49,318 nt of DNA from Flammula alnicola. Its lineage: Eukaryota; Basidiomycota; Agaricomycetes; Agaricales; Strophariaceae. The notes under the pieces were generated by a model. It did not search any database and was not told where the DNA came from. It saw only the letters and a program-made list of their open reading frames with translations. Below, piece after piece: positions 34,460 to 45,403 of this stretch. The DNA lies in contig JADNRV010000348.1 of NCBI GenBank assembly GCA_015499995.1, positions 1 to 49,318 of the forward strand. The letters run 5' to 3'. The position numbers and the translations under genes were made by a program. How positions within the stretch are numbered: position 1 is the first letter of the stretch; each line of letters begins with the position of its first letter.

Positions 34460-35146
34460 CGATACGTCCTCGGAAACTACGAATGGCCACAACTATACGA
34501 AATATAATATTTGGATGGAGGGTCCTGTGGTTCTAATAGGGAATTTGTGTTGCATTTGGATATGAATTTTTAATACTAATAGATGTGTAGCAACTCATGT
34601 AATTTCTTTGCCTTGATAGCAAGCGTTGTATTTAAAAGTACAATTAAATAATTACCCTAACTATTTCGTTGCTCCAGCAACTTTTGTGCAGAAATCAGTC
34701 TTTACGAGGTCGGGTTATACGGACAGGAAGCAGGAAGCCGTTTGAGTTTAAGGTGGATGGAATGTCGCGTTTGGGCCCATGGGAAGAGGGAAGACAAGAT
34801 GATAATGTTTTTCGGTTTCTGACAACCTTGGATGTTCCAGCCTGCATGATCCAGTTTCGCCATACAGCAACCATACAGCGCTGTAATCGCATGAAGACCA
34901 TTGGGAGGTGTTTACTATGGCACCCGTGCGCGTGCCTCACCGCATAAAATGCGAGATGCACTGCACCGCACTGCTTCAGTGCTTGGAGAACATCATATAT
35001 ACATAACTTCTCGCGATGTAGGCTCGACTATCCACGGCCACCCCACCATTTCCAAGTGAGTAGAGCAGTCAGTTTCAAAACCCTTACCGTGATGACCAAG
35101 CACGGATATCGCCGCAAAATCTAGCTTGTGCAAGCCATTAATCAGG
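34460..35146. other. intergenic, nothing recognised
   Basis: 3' flank of the second GH3 gene, then the upstream side of the NACHT gene. Short frames (34669-34961) have no family features. Confidence 0.45.
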
Positions 35147-37009
35147 ATGGTTTTCTTTCAAAACGCCCGTAATGTCCTGATTACTGGAGGCCAATTCATT
35201 AATATAGAGCACAATGTCGAGTATCAAGGATTGAATGGTAAGTGACGAGTTTATGGAGATAAAGCGTTTCTCACCGAAGTCAATTTCGAATTCAACATGA
35301 TAGGTCTTCAGATATTATCGCAGAACATCACACATGGAGCGACCCACGATTCTGCTGAACGATACCCACCTCCAAAATGCCATCCGAATACACGCAGAGC
35401 AATAGTCAATAACATCCTCCAGTGGACACGAAGTACCCTTGAGACCGACGAGTCCCGATTATTCTGGATGAATGGTCCAGCGGGCGTAGGAAAGACGGCA
35501 ATTGCACAGACAGTCTGCGAGCTACTTCAGGAGTCTGATCAATCTTCAGGAAGTTTCTTCTTTTCGCGAACAGTACCTGGGCGTAACGACCCTAAATCCC
35601 TCTTTTCCACTATCGCATATCAGCTCGCTATCGCCATTCCAGATACTTTTGGACGGGCGATCGAGGAGAAAATCACGGGTGACCCATCGATTCTGGAGAA
35701 AAATATGAAGCTCCAACTCGAAAAGCTTGTCATCGAACCCCTTCGACTCCTCGATCCCACTATGAGCCCTCTCGTGATCGTCATCGATGGACTCGATGAA
35801 TGTCAAGGAGAGACGTCCCAGGGAGAAATAGTCCGCCTCTTGGGCTCCCTTTCTCGACACGGAAATCTTCCCGTCAAAATTATCCTGACAAGCCGACCTG
35901 AGCCTTGGATCTGCCACGAATTCGAGGATCCACTGTTCTCGACACACACTCGTCTGTTTCTTGAGCAAACGTCAGAGACGGACGAAGATATTCGGACGTT
36001 TCTTCGATCGGGTTTCACAGATATCTTCAGCGCCCCGGACCACCAACGGACGATGACAAATGTACCGAAGCCCTGGCCTAGCCCCAGCGTTGTTGATGAG
36101 TTTGTCGAAGGGGCATCGGGACAATTCATCTACGCCTCGACAGTGCTTAAATTCGTCGGCGACCCATCCAATCAACCCACTGTTCAGCTCGACCTTCTCC
36201 TCAGCGCGGCCAGGGTTTCGAAAATTGGTAACTCGACTAATCCCCTTGCCACCCTCGATCAGCTGTATATTCAGATTCTCTCAACATCTCCGGACAAGCA
36301 GCAGACCTTGGATGTTTTGGGGGCTGTCATTTCCCTGCCTGAGGAATTTATTCCTCGAGTGCGTTTCTCAACCAACCTCTGTCGAGTCGCGGAAGAGCTC
36401 CTTGGTCTTCAACCTGAGAAGGCTTTGAGGACAATCCGGTCCCTGGTAGATGTTTCCAAGGATGGCGAGGTCAAATTCTTCCATAAATCCTTCCCGGACT
36501 TTTTGCTCGATGCTTCTCGGTCTGGCAAATACTTTATTGACATTAATGCAATGCACAGTTGCATCGCCCTCGCATGTTTAGAAACGATCAGACTCAAACC
36601 CGCTATAGGTGAGACGTAGCCTTATGCAACATATCTACCGCTTATGGTGTTTATTCATTGTTCAAAATTAGTCATGCATGCCCTGTACTATTCACATGCT
36701 GAGACGGTCAAGGGGTATGCAGTTTATTGCTGGGGCCGTCACTGGATATTATCCTCAGTATCCAACCAGGACCAACTTTGTAATGAAATCAAGAGTCTTA
36801 ATGCTTCTTTATTTTACTACCATCTTGTGCGGGAATGGATTTATGAAAGGGCTCTGACAGTTCAACGTAGGCTCCACATGAGGTATTTATTTGTATTTTC
36901 TACAGAGGACTATTTGGAATTAACATTTTGCTGCCTTCCAGACAGACAGAACGGTCATGGACCCAAGGTTGGTATCCGAGCCTACCCCATCGAAAAGGTA
37001 GTTGCATAG
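35147..37009 (+). CDS. NACHT-domain STAND/NLR-like protein without visible repeat domain
   Basis: Signal-transduction ATPase of the STAND class, the family that includes fungal heterokaryon-incompatibility and self/non-self recognition proteins. Exon 1 (from ATG 35147) reads MVFFQNARNVLITGGQFINI and HNVEYQGLN, a typical Agaricomycete N-terminal segment. The intron (about 35237-35303) joins in frame to one long exon with a lead-in PPKCHPNTRRAIVNNILQWT, Walker A GPAGVGKTAIAQT, Walker B LVIVIDGLDEC and the sensor-like ILTSRPEP. Winged-helix-like sequence follows to KFFHKSFPDFLLD. A further exon after 36670 reads HALYYSHAETVKGYAVYCWG, which also fits the family. The frame closes at TAG 37007-37009. 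No WD40, ankyrin or TPR repeats are seen, so this is a short form or a truncated gene; exon-like sequence up to about 37180 could extend it. Confidence 0.82.
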
Positions 37010-37363
37010 AGTCGATAGAGGTGAGTACCAGTCCCTTGTGGGCAATAACATTGTTTGTTTCTGCCTTGACGCGTATCAAAACGGACTTGATCCTCCTTAG
37101 GAATGCCATCGTCGCAACCGCCCTAGTGAAGCAACTATATATTATCGAGCGGCGAGCCAGGTTGTTTGGAACCTGAGAAAGAGATACGAGAAGCGAGAAG
37201 CGGAATAATTGAGAACTTAGCGACCTGGAGGGATATCGTTCTGAAGGGCTACGGTCGAACTAGAAATGTACCATACATACAACTTGAACGAGTGATAGTT
37301 GGACTCCTCAAAGGGCCCGAGAGAGGCGAGGTACATCCCAGCTCTAAGTAACTATTTGGTTGC
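37010..37363. other. 3' flank of NACHT gene, nothing certain
   Basis: A donor at 37021 (GTGAGT) and an acceptor at 37100 suggest that the NACHT gene may have one more exon here (ATVATALVKQLYIIERRA-like), or that this is a decayed tail. Convergent with the minus-strand GMC gene. Confidence 0.3.
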
Positions 37364-40115
37364 TCAAGGAACTTCGGCGTAGAGATCGGCCTTGATGAGG
37401 TCGGCAGCTACATGAATGAGTCAGCAAAAAAAGAAAGAAACTCGAGATACAATGCCAAGGAGAACAATTCCGACCTTTTTCCCCAATGACATATGCGGTC
37501 GCTACACCATCAAAAAGAAATCAGTTTGCGAAATCGAAGGATACTGCTAGAGAGTCAAATTACACAGACCTTGTGTATGTGCTGCGATATGAAGCGGAAC
37601 GATTGAAAGATCCGCAACCCTCAGGTTTTTAGTGCTGTAGACCTTTTGAAATCCAATTCAATGAGAATTTTAAAAGGGCAGCTAAAACAAAAACACGCCT
37701 TCAATTTACAATCGACTACGCCGTTTTTCTCTCGGGGAAGCATGGAACAAGTTCCAATAGCATCTAAACAGTTGTTAGAAGACTCCGACTTTAAGTTCAC
37801 AACATATAGGAACATACGCCATGCAGGGGAGATAGTGTTCTTGATGTACTCTGTTCAAATTTCCGGTATCAATCATAAAGCTTAAAGGCCAATAAAGGGG
37901 CTGAAAATTTTACCTGCAATATCGGAATCTGAGTGGCAGGTAGGATTGGGATCCACCTCGCGAACGATGCCTGGTTTGAAGGGCTCGACTTCAGTTAGAC
38001 CTCGAATAAATTTCACATGCTGAACAAGGATTTCTAGATCTGGAAACATGCAATTGAGATAGTTTATAAAAGTAACAAGCTTCAAGTGACGCACCAGTTT
38101 CGCTTTCGAAATAGTGTGGATCGATCTCGGGATACACTTTCGGGTCCTTGCTAATGGCATGCTGTACCAGCTGGTCAGTTGCGAGACCTGAGCTGATGAA
38201 GGAAGCCTACGATATATCCCCGCGAGAATGGGTGATTTAAGACTGAAAGCATGCTGACATAGCTCTTTCCAGCTTCGGGTTTAGCTGGATCGAAGATTTG
38301 ACTTAATGTGTCATGAGTCAAGATGTCGAGAACATAGCTTACTACTAATCATGCTGTAGAGGCCAGGAAATGCCAGGATTTCGAGATCAGGCAAGTTTCC
38401 ATCCCGCAGAGTAGATGCCTGGATATCTAGCTGCTCAGCGAGACCAGGTGGTAATGCTCCAAATTCTCGGCGTATCTTAACCTCCTTCTCAAGCTTACTG
38501 ATGATAGCAGGAGCCTCATCCGGATTAGCGATAAATAATGGGAAATATGAGAATGAAGTTATTCCGTTTCGAAGAGGTCCTTGCCCAAGTGCGCTAACGC
38601 AACATGTTAGACACCAGAAGGAGAAGATAAAATTTGGTTTAACTCAACTAAAGATCTTTCGCCTTTTCTAAATAGCCTGGGTCAGACATGCGGTCAAGCG
38701 TTTCATGAGGTGTATCTGGGTCGAGTTCGTAGGAGACACTGATGAAGCTATGGTCTTGCAAGTTTTCTCCGACCCCAGGCAGGTCTACTTTGACATCAAC
38801 GTCAACCTTCGAGAGGACGTCAGGATGCCCGATGCCCGACAGCTCTAATATCTTTGGAGAATTGATGGTTCTGGTCTGGATTGTCAGTGACGAAAAAACC
38901 CGATTGAGGCGTAGAACTAACCCGGCGCTTAGAATGACTTCTCTGTTTACTTTCACGGTATAGCTCTCGTCGCCATGCATAAATTCAACCCCAGTTGCTA
39001 ACAGCTCTTGACCATCGAGAGTGACTTCGAATATAACACGTGAGACAAGAGAATCTGTGAGAACCTTTGAATGTCGAAACGGAAACGGACAGTAGTGAGC
39101 ATTCGATCGAGCCGGCCGTATGTAGAGTAGTGTCACTTACGCCGAGATTTGGACGGCTCATATTAGGGAGGAGATAAGCAGCCGCTGAATTAGATCGAGT
39201 CCAAGTCTTTGGATCAAGGTTCGCAGAAGCAATCCAAGTTCCGGTAATCTGGCATATGTACTTCTGTCAACGTAAAACCTCAATGATAAGCGTCCCTTCG
39301 TACGTTACCGCCATATGGATCCTCGATAGCCTCGAGCCCTCTATTGACCAGCGTTTCTGCACCAGTTTGTCGAGGGTATAAGCATGGGGAGGAATAGTCA
39401 CTTGCACTGGACCGGACGAGCCCCGAGTGTGAAGATCGAAGGTGTGAGGATACAGATCAGTCTGTTCTTTTGCAGGAGGATGGAATCTGTTGCATATGTG
39501 GGTTGACAAGTATATATATTGTCAGTAATCACTTACGTCTCGGATTTCTTGAAATACTTGTCGTAGTCTGCCCAATTCCATCCCGGGTTTCCAAGCTTTT
39601 CAAATGCATCGATATCTGCCGCAGGAGGCTTTATCCAAGCAAAAGAGTTGAGATTCGAGGTGCCACCTGAAAAATGTACGATGAGTAGAGAGGATAATCG
39701 ATCGGGCAAATCTCACCTAGACCTTTCCCTCGCGACCAGATGCTTTCTCTATTGTTGGAATTTTTCTGCTTCACGGTCGGAAATGCCCAATCGTACTAAT
39801 GAATTAAATTTAAACATAAGGTCTTCGAGAAAAGATATCTCGCACACCTGTGGGTCTCCCAATGTCACACCAAACTGGCCGGGGAGATCGATTTTGGGAT
39901 CATTTAAAATTGCCCGCCCCGCTTCCAGTACGAGGACAGTAACTGACGCGTCCTCCGATAATCGGGCGGCAAGGACTAAACCCGCGGTCTGAAGAGGGGC
40001 CAGTATTCAGTCAAGGCTCGTACCAAGTGCGACGAAGGAATGGACTTACTCCTCCTCCAACGACTACGTAGTCGAAGGACTTATTAGCAACCTCTGCGAT
40101 GTCGAGCACTGGCAT
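37364..40115 (-). CDS. GMC-family FAD oxidoreductase, second paralog, with coding lesions
   Basis: Starts MPVLDIAEVANKSFDYVVVGGG at 40115 and follows the gene at 5725 exon by exon: TAGLVLAARLSEDASVTVLV, SRGKGLGGTSNLNSFAWIKP, GTWIASANLDPKTWTRSNSA, TINSPKILELSGIG, ISPAWHAIGTCSM and PLHIAAHTQATAYVIGEKAA, ending DLYAEVP at TGA 37364-37366. Both catalytic His positions are kept. Two oddities: a one-base deletion near 39355 relative to the paralog (frame restored only if the donor GCG|GTAACG is used instead of AAC|GTACG), and a GC donor (AAG|GCGTGT, 37699/37698) where the paralog has GTAAGA. The protein may still be made with about 13 altered residues, or this is an early pseudogene. The substrate is unknown. 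Confidence 0.85.
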
Positions 40116-40180
40116 TCTTCTACTGGACAATATTGAGGCGAACCGAGAGACGGAGGATGGGGACTGCTTCAAGTTATCCT

Positions 40181-40187
40181 ATATATA
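40181..40187 (-). promoter_or_regulatory. TATA box of the second GMC gene
   Basis: TATATAT on the minus strand, 66 bp upstream of the ATG at 40115, matching the TATA position of the first GMC gene. Confidence 0.5.
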
Positions 40188-40529
40188 AAGCATCATCTTG
40201 AAAGGGGTCGCGGATGAGAAGCTGGCGTAAGGTCTGATAGGCAGTCCGAGCAGGAAGCTGCAACGTGCACCTAAACAACGCATAGACGCCCCAGATCAGA
40301 AAGGTTTGGTCCCGGCGGCAGCGGGGTCAACCTCTTCCGAGGATGAAACCTTACGGAATGCAAACAATGCCGCAACTTGCTGTCATTCTGTTCCTTTACG
40401 AGTACAGTGATGTTCGACAACGCACGGGTGCGGGCGAGATGCTTTGCACAATTCAGAGAAGGACGTGAGTTGATGTCATCATTGTGGTGCAGCACACGAT
40501 TTCAATTTGGTACCGAGCCTGTGCTAAGG

Positions 40530-41814
40530 TTAATCCGAACCCAGATGATTTGACGGGAGCTTGAGCCCAACATCTTCCGGCTTGTTCAGCAGGCGACCTA
40601 AAGACGAGGAATGCGGATAGAATGAGTTAAATTTAGACCGCTAGAGATATTATATGCACCTTCCATCCCTCCTTCGACCATGAGTACCTGCCCGGTCACA
40701 TGTCCTGAGACTGTATTGGAGGAGAGCATGACTATTTGAGTCGCTATGTCACTCGGTTTTGCGATTTTCTTCAAAGGTGTCCTAGATGAATATAGATAGG
40801 TCAGTTGGGCATATCAATCAGAACAACGCGAAAGAGAATCTAAACCTGGAAAAGAAACTCACGTCGCGAGGGCGGCATACGCTACGTTCGGGTTCTTCAA
40901 AGACTCGGTCGCCATAGGCTAACGGAGAAATGGACAATTAAATTCATGGAAGGTCATGCAAAATGGAGAGATCACGCACCGTTTGTACCCAGCCAGGACC
41001 GATGCAGTTGACCCGTCCCATGGGTGCGAGTTTCACAATTTCATTTTTGAGGGACATCGTAAGACCATACATCATCGCTGCAAAGGGCGTCTTGAGTCTT
41101 CCTAACCGAGCCCTAGAAGCATAAAAGGCTTACCACTTTTCGATGCAGCGTAATCTGCATGTCCTGCTTCGCCTGAAAGCAAAGTCCGTCGTTTTCCGGC
41201 TCGGTGATGAATAATGACTAACCATATTTTCCAGCTGTGCTACCAATTAGGACGATAGAAGCTTCCTCTTTGAGGTTCCCGGAAACATTTTTCAATTCCC
41301 TCAGATATTCACGGGCGACAAGGAAGGAGGACGTCAGGTTTGCATCCATCGTCGTCTTCCAGCGGTCGAGCGACATCTCCCACAAATATTCATCCTTGAC
41401 GACGCTTATAGCGTGGTTGATGACCAGGATCTGTACAGGTCCGAAGGTATATTTTGCGTTCTTAAAGAGTTCAACGACTTCTTCCTCCTTCGTCAGGTCC
41501 GCTTTGATGGCTTGACCGCGAGAGTCAGCAAATTTAGAAAGAGGCTTGAAGTTAGTGTTGTAGTGAGCCGTCACGATCGCTCCTTGCTCTGGTGCAACCA
41601 TTAGCTATGCGTTTCATATATATATATATATCCGCAAAGACTTACCGTGAAACAGCTTCGCTGTCTCCAAACCGATACCACCGCTTGCACCTATATGTGA
41701 AGGTCAGTTAGTCTCGTGGCTAGTCTGAAGAGGATGATACAAACCAGTAATCAAGACATGAACACCTTCAAGACCAAGATCTAGTCCAAGAGGAGGGGGT
41801 GGACGTTGAGGCAT
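40530..41814 (-). CDS. short-chain dehydrogenase/reductase (SDR), NAD(P)-dependent
   Basis: Classical SDR oxidoreductase of about 290 residues. It starts MPQRPPPPLGLDLGLEGVHV at 41814. The coenzyme-binding TGASGGIG is split by intron 1. EQGAIVTAHYNTNFKPLSKF follows, then a variant of the NNAG region (LVINHAIS), the catalytic Ser in IVLIGSTAGKYG, and the catalytic YxxxK in HADYAASKSAMMYGL. The tail has NCIGPGWVQT, SDIATQIVMLSSNTVSGHVTG and VEGGMEG, ending NHLGSD at TAA 40530-40532. Seven or so introns, all in frame. The substrate cannot be read. Divergent from the UBE2S-like gene. Confidence 0.9.
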
Positions 41815-42462
41815 TTAGACTGCGATAATGTCTTATCAGACAGTGGGGAACAGGAGAAGGAATTACGACGAGTCAGAGAAAATCGTTGTATTTATTGGAG
41901 AGGCACCGAGGGAATCCGAATCGTTTTCGACACATGATGCTTCGAGGGAGGGTGGGAATTCGGATGCGGCTCACAGAAGAAACCGGTTCAAGGGAAAGTA
42001 TTCTTCTGCTGGATCTTATGAGATCTTCCTTGGCTTCGTTTGCTTCGTTTGACGCAGCGAAAGAAGCACAGTAACTCGGCAGACGAGAAGCCGCTTAATG
42101 AGTGGATGAATTCCAAGAAGTCAATGGAGAGAAATTCAGGAAGTGTCGAATCATACTTACAGAGGTCTTCTTGTCGACTCGATGAGAATTAAGATGAGAT
42201 AGGGCTATGAAGCTTTGAAGCTTTGAAGAATGTGCGTTCAAAGACGCAAGAGCAAAGAGGCATGCTTTGTTTGTCTGTGCTTCATTCGGAAGACGAAGCC
42301 TTGAAATTGCACGTGATGAACGGGTTGAAGTTGATCGCGATTCACATTCAAACTCCGCCGCATCACGAATCACGTCTCTGACCAAGTTCAAGTTGAACCA
42401 ACACAACTCTCTCTGCACACTACCTCTACTCCTTTCTCTCGCTCTCTGTATTCATATCAATA
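41815..42462. other. divergent promoter region between SDR and E2 genes
   Basis: 648 bp with short open frames lacking family features. C/T-rich just before the ATG at 42463. No TATA box that I trust. Confidence 0.5.
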
Positions 42463-43619
42463 ATGGTTCGCCTTAACAACATTATTGCGTGGACGTAATG
42501 CCTAACAACTTTTAATCAGACTGTCTCACCTGCTGTCCTGCGCCGCGTCATGCGCGAACTTAGTGAACTGGAAAAGAACCCACCTGAGGGTATTCGCATC
42601 CAAATGAACGATGAGGATATGCTGGATGTTACCGGAATAATTGCAGGACCAGGTATGTTAAGTCTCCAGTGGCTCGCTATAGTGATTCCCATGGCTTACA
42701 TTCGTTCGCGCCAGACGGAACACCCTACGCTGGAGGATATTTTAGAGTGAAATTCAAGTTTACAGAGGAATTCCCTGCTGCCCCTCCTAAATGTACGTGC
42801 CCAGTTCCATGTTCAAACTCGTTGGATATTAATAGACGGATTAACGTAGGCTGGTTCGCGACCAAAATCTTCCATCCAAACGTTGGCGCGAACGGCGAAA
42901 TTTGCGCGAACACGCTGAAGAAGGACTGGAAATCGACCTACGGCATCGAGCATATCTTGGTGACTGTCAAATGTCTTCTCATTTACCCCAACCCAGAGTC
43001 GGCACTAGATGAGGAGGCAGGCAAACTTTTGTTGGAAGAGTATTCGAGCTACTGTGATCGAGCCAAACTCATCACGAGCGTCCATGCCACTCCGCGCGTC
43101 AAACCTGTCGAATTCAACAAGCCTTCTGCTCAAGAGGCCGAATCATCTTCGAGTAAAGATTCGACTAAGGTCGCCTCATCCAAGCCTACTACCGATAAGA
43201 CTTCCCCGCCTGTGGCCTCTACCTCGAAGCTTGCCATCACTACGCCCATCGCTCTTCCTTCGCCGGTTTCCCTCTCCACATCTCTATCCTCCACTGCGAC
43301 GGTGGCACCATACGCAATGCCGGCCCTGACCCGCAGATCTGCTTCTCCAGCTCCGCAAATGTGTCTGAAGGCGTCACTATCTTCCGAGAAAGAGGGTCTA
43401 GGCGTAGGTCCACAAAAGGATCGCCACCCTTCACCATCTCCCTTGGGCACAGCGGACGCGAATGTAGGAAATGGTAAACCTGGAATGGGTGTGGGCATAG
43501 GCATGGCTTCGACAGCCGGAATGGGGGGAGCCACAGGTACCAAGGCCGTCAAGAGGGCAGCGACGGGCTCCGGTGTGACGGGTGCAGAGAAAAGGAAGAA
43601 GGCTCTGAAGAGATTGTAG
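42463..43619 (+). CDS. ubiquitin-conjugating enzyme E2, UBE2S-like
   Basis: E2 enzyme that carries ubiquitin as a thioester; the animal relative UBE2S extends Lys11-linked chains for the anaphase-promoting complex. The first coding exon is the ATG alone (42463-42465). A 54-nt intron with a CTAAC branch site leads to [20 protein letters not shown], which matches the family N-terminus. Then [26 protein letters not shown], and after another intron [20 protein letters not shown] with the HPN motif and active-site Cys, then [16 protein letters not shown]. The catalytic domain ends near residue 155. A long Ser/Thr/Pro tail follows, ending in a basic [10 protein letters not shown] at TAG 43617-43619; UBE2S also has a Lys-rich tail. 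If the ATG-only exon is not used, translation could start at 42550, but that would remove helix 1. Confidence 0.9.
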
Positions 43620-43933
43620 GCCTTAGGTTTCCTGTAGAGTGCTTCGCTTTGTATTTTGCTTTCGTACAGCTTAGAGTTCGAGGTGGACTTGGGTTCTAAG
43701 TTTTAACATCCTATTCCATCGTTAAACTCGAAGTGTATATATTACGCTAGGAGTATTATCTTGAACATCGGAAAGTTTTTTCTGATCACTTTTAGACACG
43801 AAACCTTGGGGAAAATAGGGGCAGTAGCGGCCCCGCTTCTTCCATCAAAGGCAATCGGATTACATAACCCAGCCCATTTTCTTCCGTCTCGTGCCAGCAT
43901 TCGTTTCCTTTGTCGTCTAGGAAAACAAAAAAG
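43620..43933. other. short spacer between E2 and OPI3-type genes
   Basis: Holds the E2 3' flank and the short promoter of the next gene, which is on the same strand. No separate gene seen. Confidence 0.5.
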
Positions 43934-44960
43934 ATGGACTCCAAGAACGTTGATGCCTTGCTCACGCAGTTCTACTCTTTGGTTGACTACAACAAGGCGT
44001 CATTCAAGATTGCTTTGTTGGCCATCGCGTTCAATCCAACAGCCTGGAACATTGTGGCTCGTAATGGTGTGTGTCACAACTCTCGTTCGCGTCTATTTTC
44101 GGGGCAATGGACGAAGTAGTCATTGGGCTTCGTTCAATTTTTACTTCTTTCTGACACCATGATGTGCTGACTACCTACCGATAGAATACAGGAACAAATC
44201 GATTACACGTATCTTTGGAGGAAACGCGCGATATGGGTGTTATTTCCTCGCCATCATGATTTTTTCTTTCGGGATCCTGAGAGATAACTTGTGCGTCTAT
44301 CCCACTCTACGATTACTCCGTTTCTGAACGAAAATCTCGCAGATATCACTATGCGCTTTTGGAGCAGCCTCAAAAAGCCATCCTACCCAAGGAATACGCG
44401 ACCATCGTCCCAGCTGCTCTGTTCACCATCGGCCAACTCTTCGTGGTTACCTCGACATGGTCTCTGGGCATAACTGGAACATTCCTTGGAGATTACTTTG
44501 GCATCTTGATGGACCACCGGGTGGAGGGGTACGTGCCCGATTGCTGAATCCCCCCACTGAACACTTGTCTCTCATACTCTCGGTTGCGTCCTTAGTTTTC
44601 CATTTAACGTCCTCCGAGACCCCATGTACGTCGGCAGCACGATGTGCTTCGCCGCCACTGCTCTCTGGTGAGTACTTTTCTCTTGAAAAAAATTAACACA
44701 TGTTTCTCGGCAATTGGAATGACTTTGCTAATTGGATGGGATTGACATTGGCAGGTACGAGAGACCTGCTGGATTAGTGGTAACACTCTACGTCTACATT
44801 GTCTACCTTATCGCTCTCCGATTCGAAGGGTACGTCGTCATCTCTCATGACTCGAATCTGCAGTCTCATTCTAATATAACCCCTTCCCTGTGTCTATAGT
44901 CCTTTTACGGATATGATCTACAGCAAGCGCGCAGAGCAGGCCAAGGCTAAGGCTCTTTAG
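43934..44960 (+). CDS. phospholipid N-methyltransferase, OPI3/PEMT type
   Basis: Small ER membrane enzyme (about 205 residues) that uses S-adenosylmethionine for the last methylations from phosphatidylethanolamine to phosphatidylcholine. It starts MDSKNVDALLTQFYSLVDYN. Hydrophobic segments follow, interrupted by the conserved YHYALLEQPQ, LGITGTFLGDYFGILMDHRV, FPFNVLRDPMYVGSTMCFAA, and YERPAGLVVTLYVYIVYLIA with a Glu-rich C-terminal loop. The tail RAEQAKAKAL is basic/Ala-rich. Five introns, all in frame; stop TAG 44958-44960. Length and motifs fit OPI3 rather than the much longer CHO2 enzyme. Convergent with the COQ8-like gene. Confidence 0.92.
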
Positions 44961-45403
44961 ACAGCTTTACATCACTGCGATTGGCCGTACACCCAACATC
45001 AGAGCCATTGCCAACGCGCAACTATCTACTCTCACGCCATATCATGAAATCACGACAGCACCCACCATTACTTCCCATCCCCAACTTCATCAGTTATTGC
45101 ATCTAGACTGTACATAGACGCGTCATTTACATGCGAATATATAGTCATATGGCTTCAACGCCATCATCATATTACAACCACTCGAATCTATCATTTGGTT
45201 TCAGTGGTATTGAATGTCTGAACCTTGTCTTTGGATTTCGTACAGCTTAAAGTCTTCCTTTGCAGTCGCCATTCAAAGGAAATAACGACGGATTCGATTG
45301 TCAACAGATGTACTGATTTGTGCTATTAGAGTATGCAACGAACCTGAGCAAGTCGTTGCAGCACCGAGGAATTTATTTTTTTGGGCTATGGTCATGTCAA
45401 ACA
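44961..45403. other. region between convergent OPI3-type and COQ8-like genes
   Basis: Presumably both 3' UTRs. No gene or repeat recognised. Confidence 0.5.

Noticed and set aside
41828..42418. Short frames between the SDR and E2 genes
   Set aside because: No family features or splice structure; the region is better read as a divergent promoter with 5' UTRs.
43130..43552. 140-codon minus-strand frame in the E2 tail
   Set aside because: Mirror of the Ser/Pro/Thr-rich E2 tail, without its own start context or motifs.
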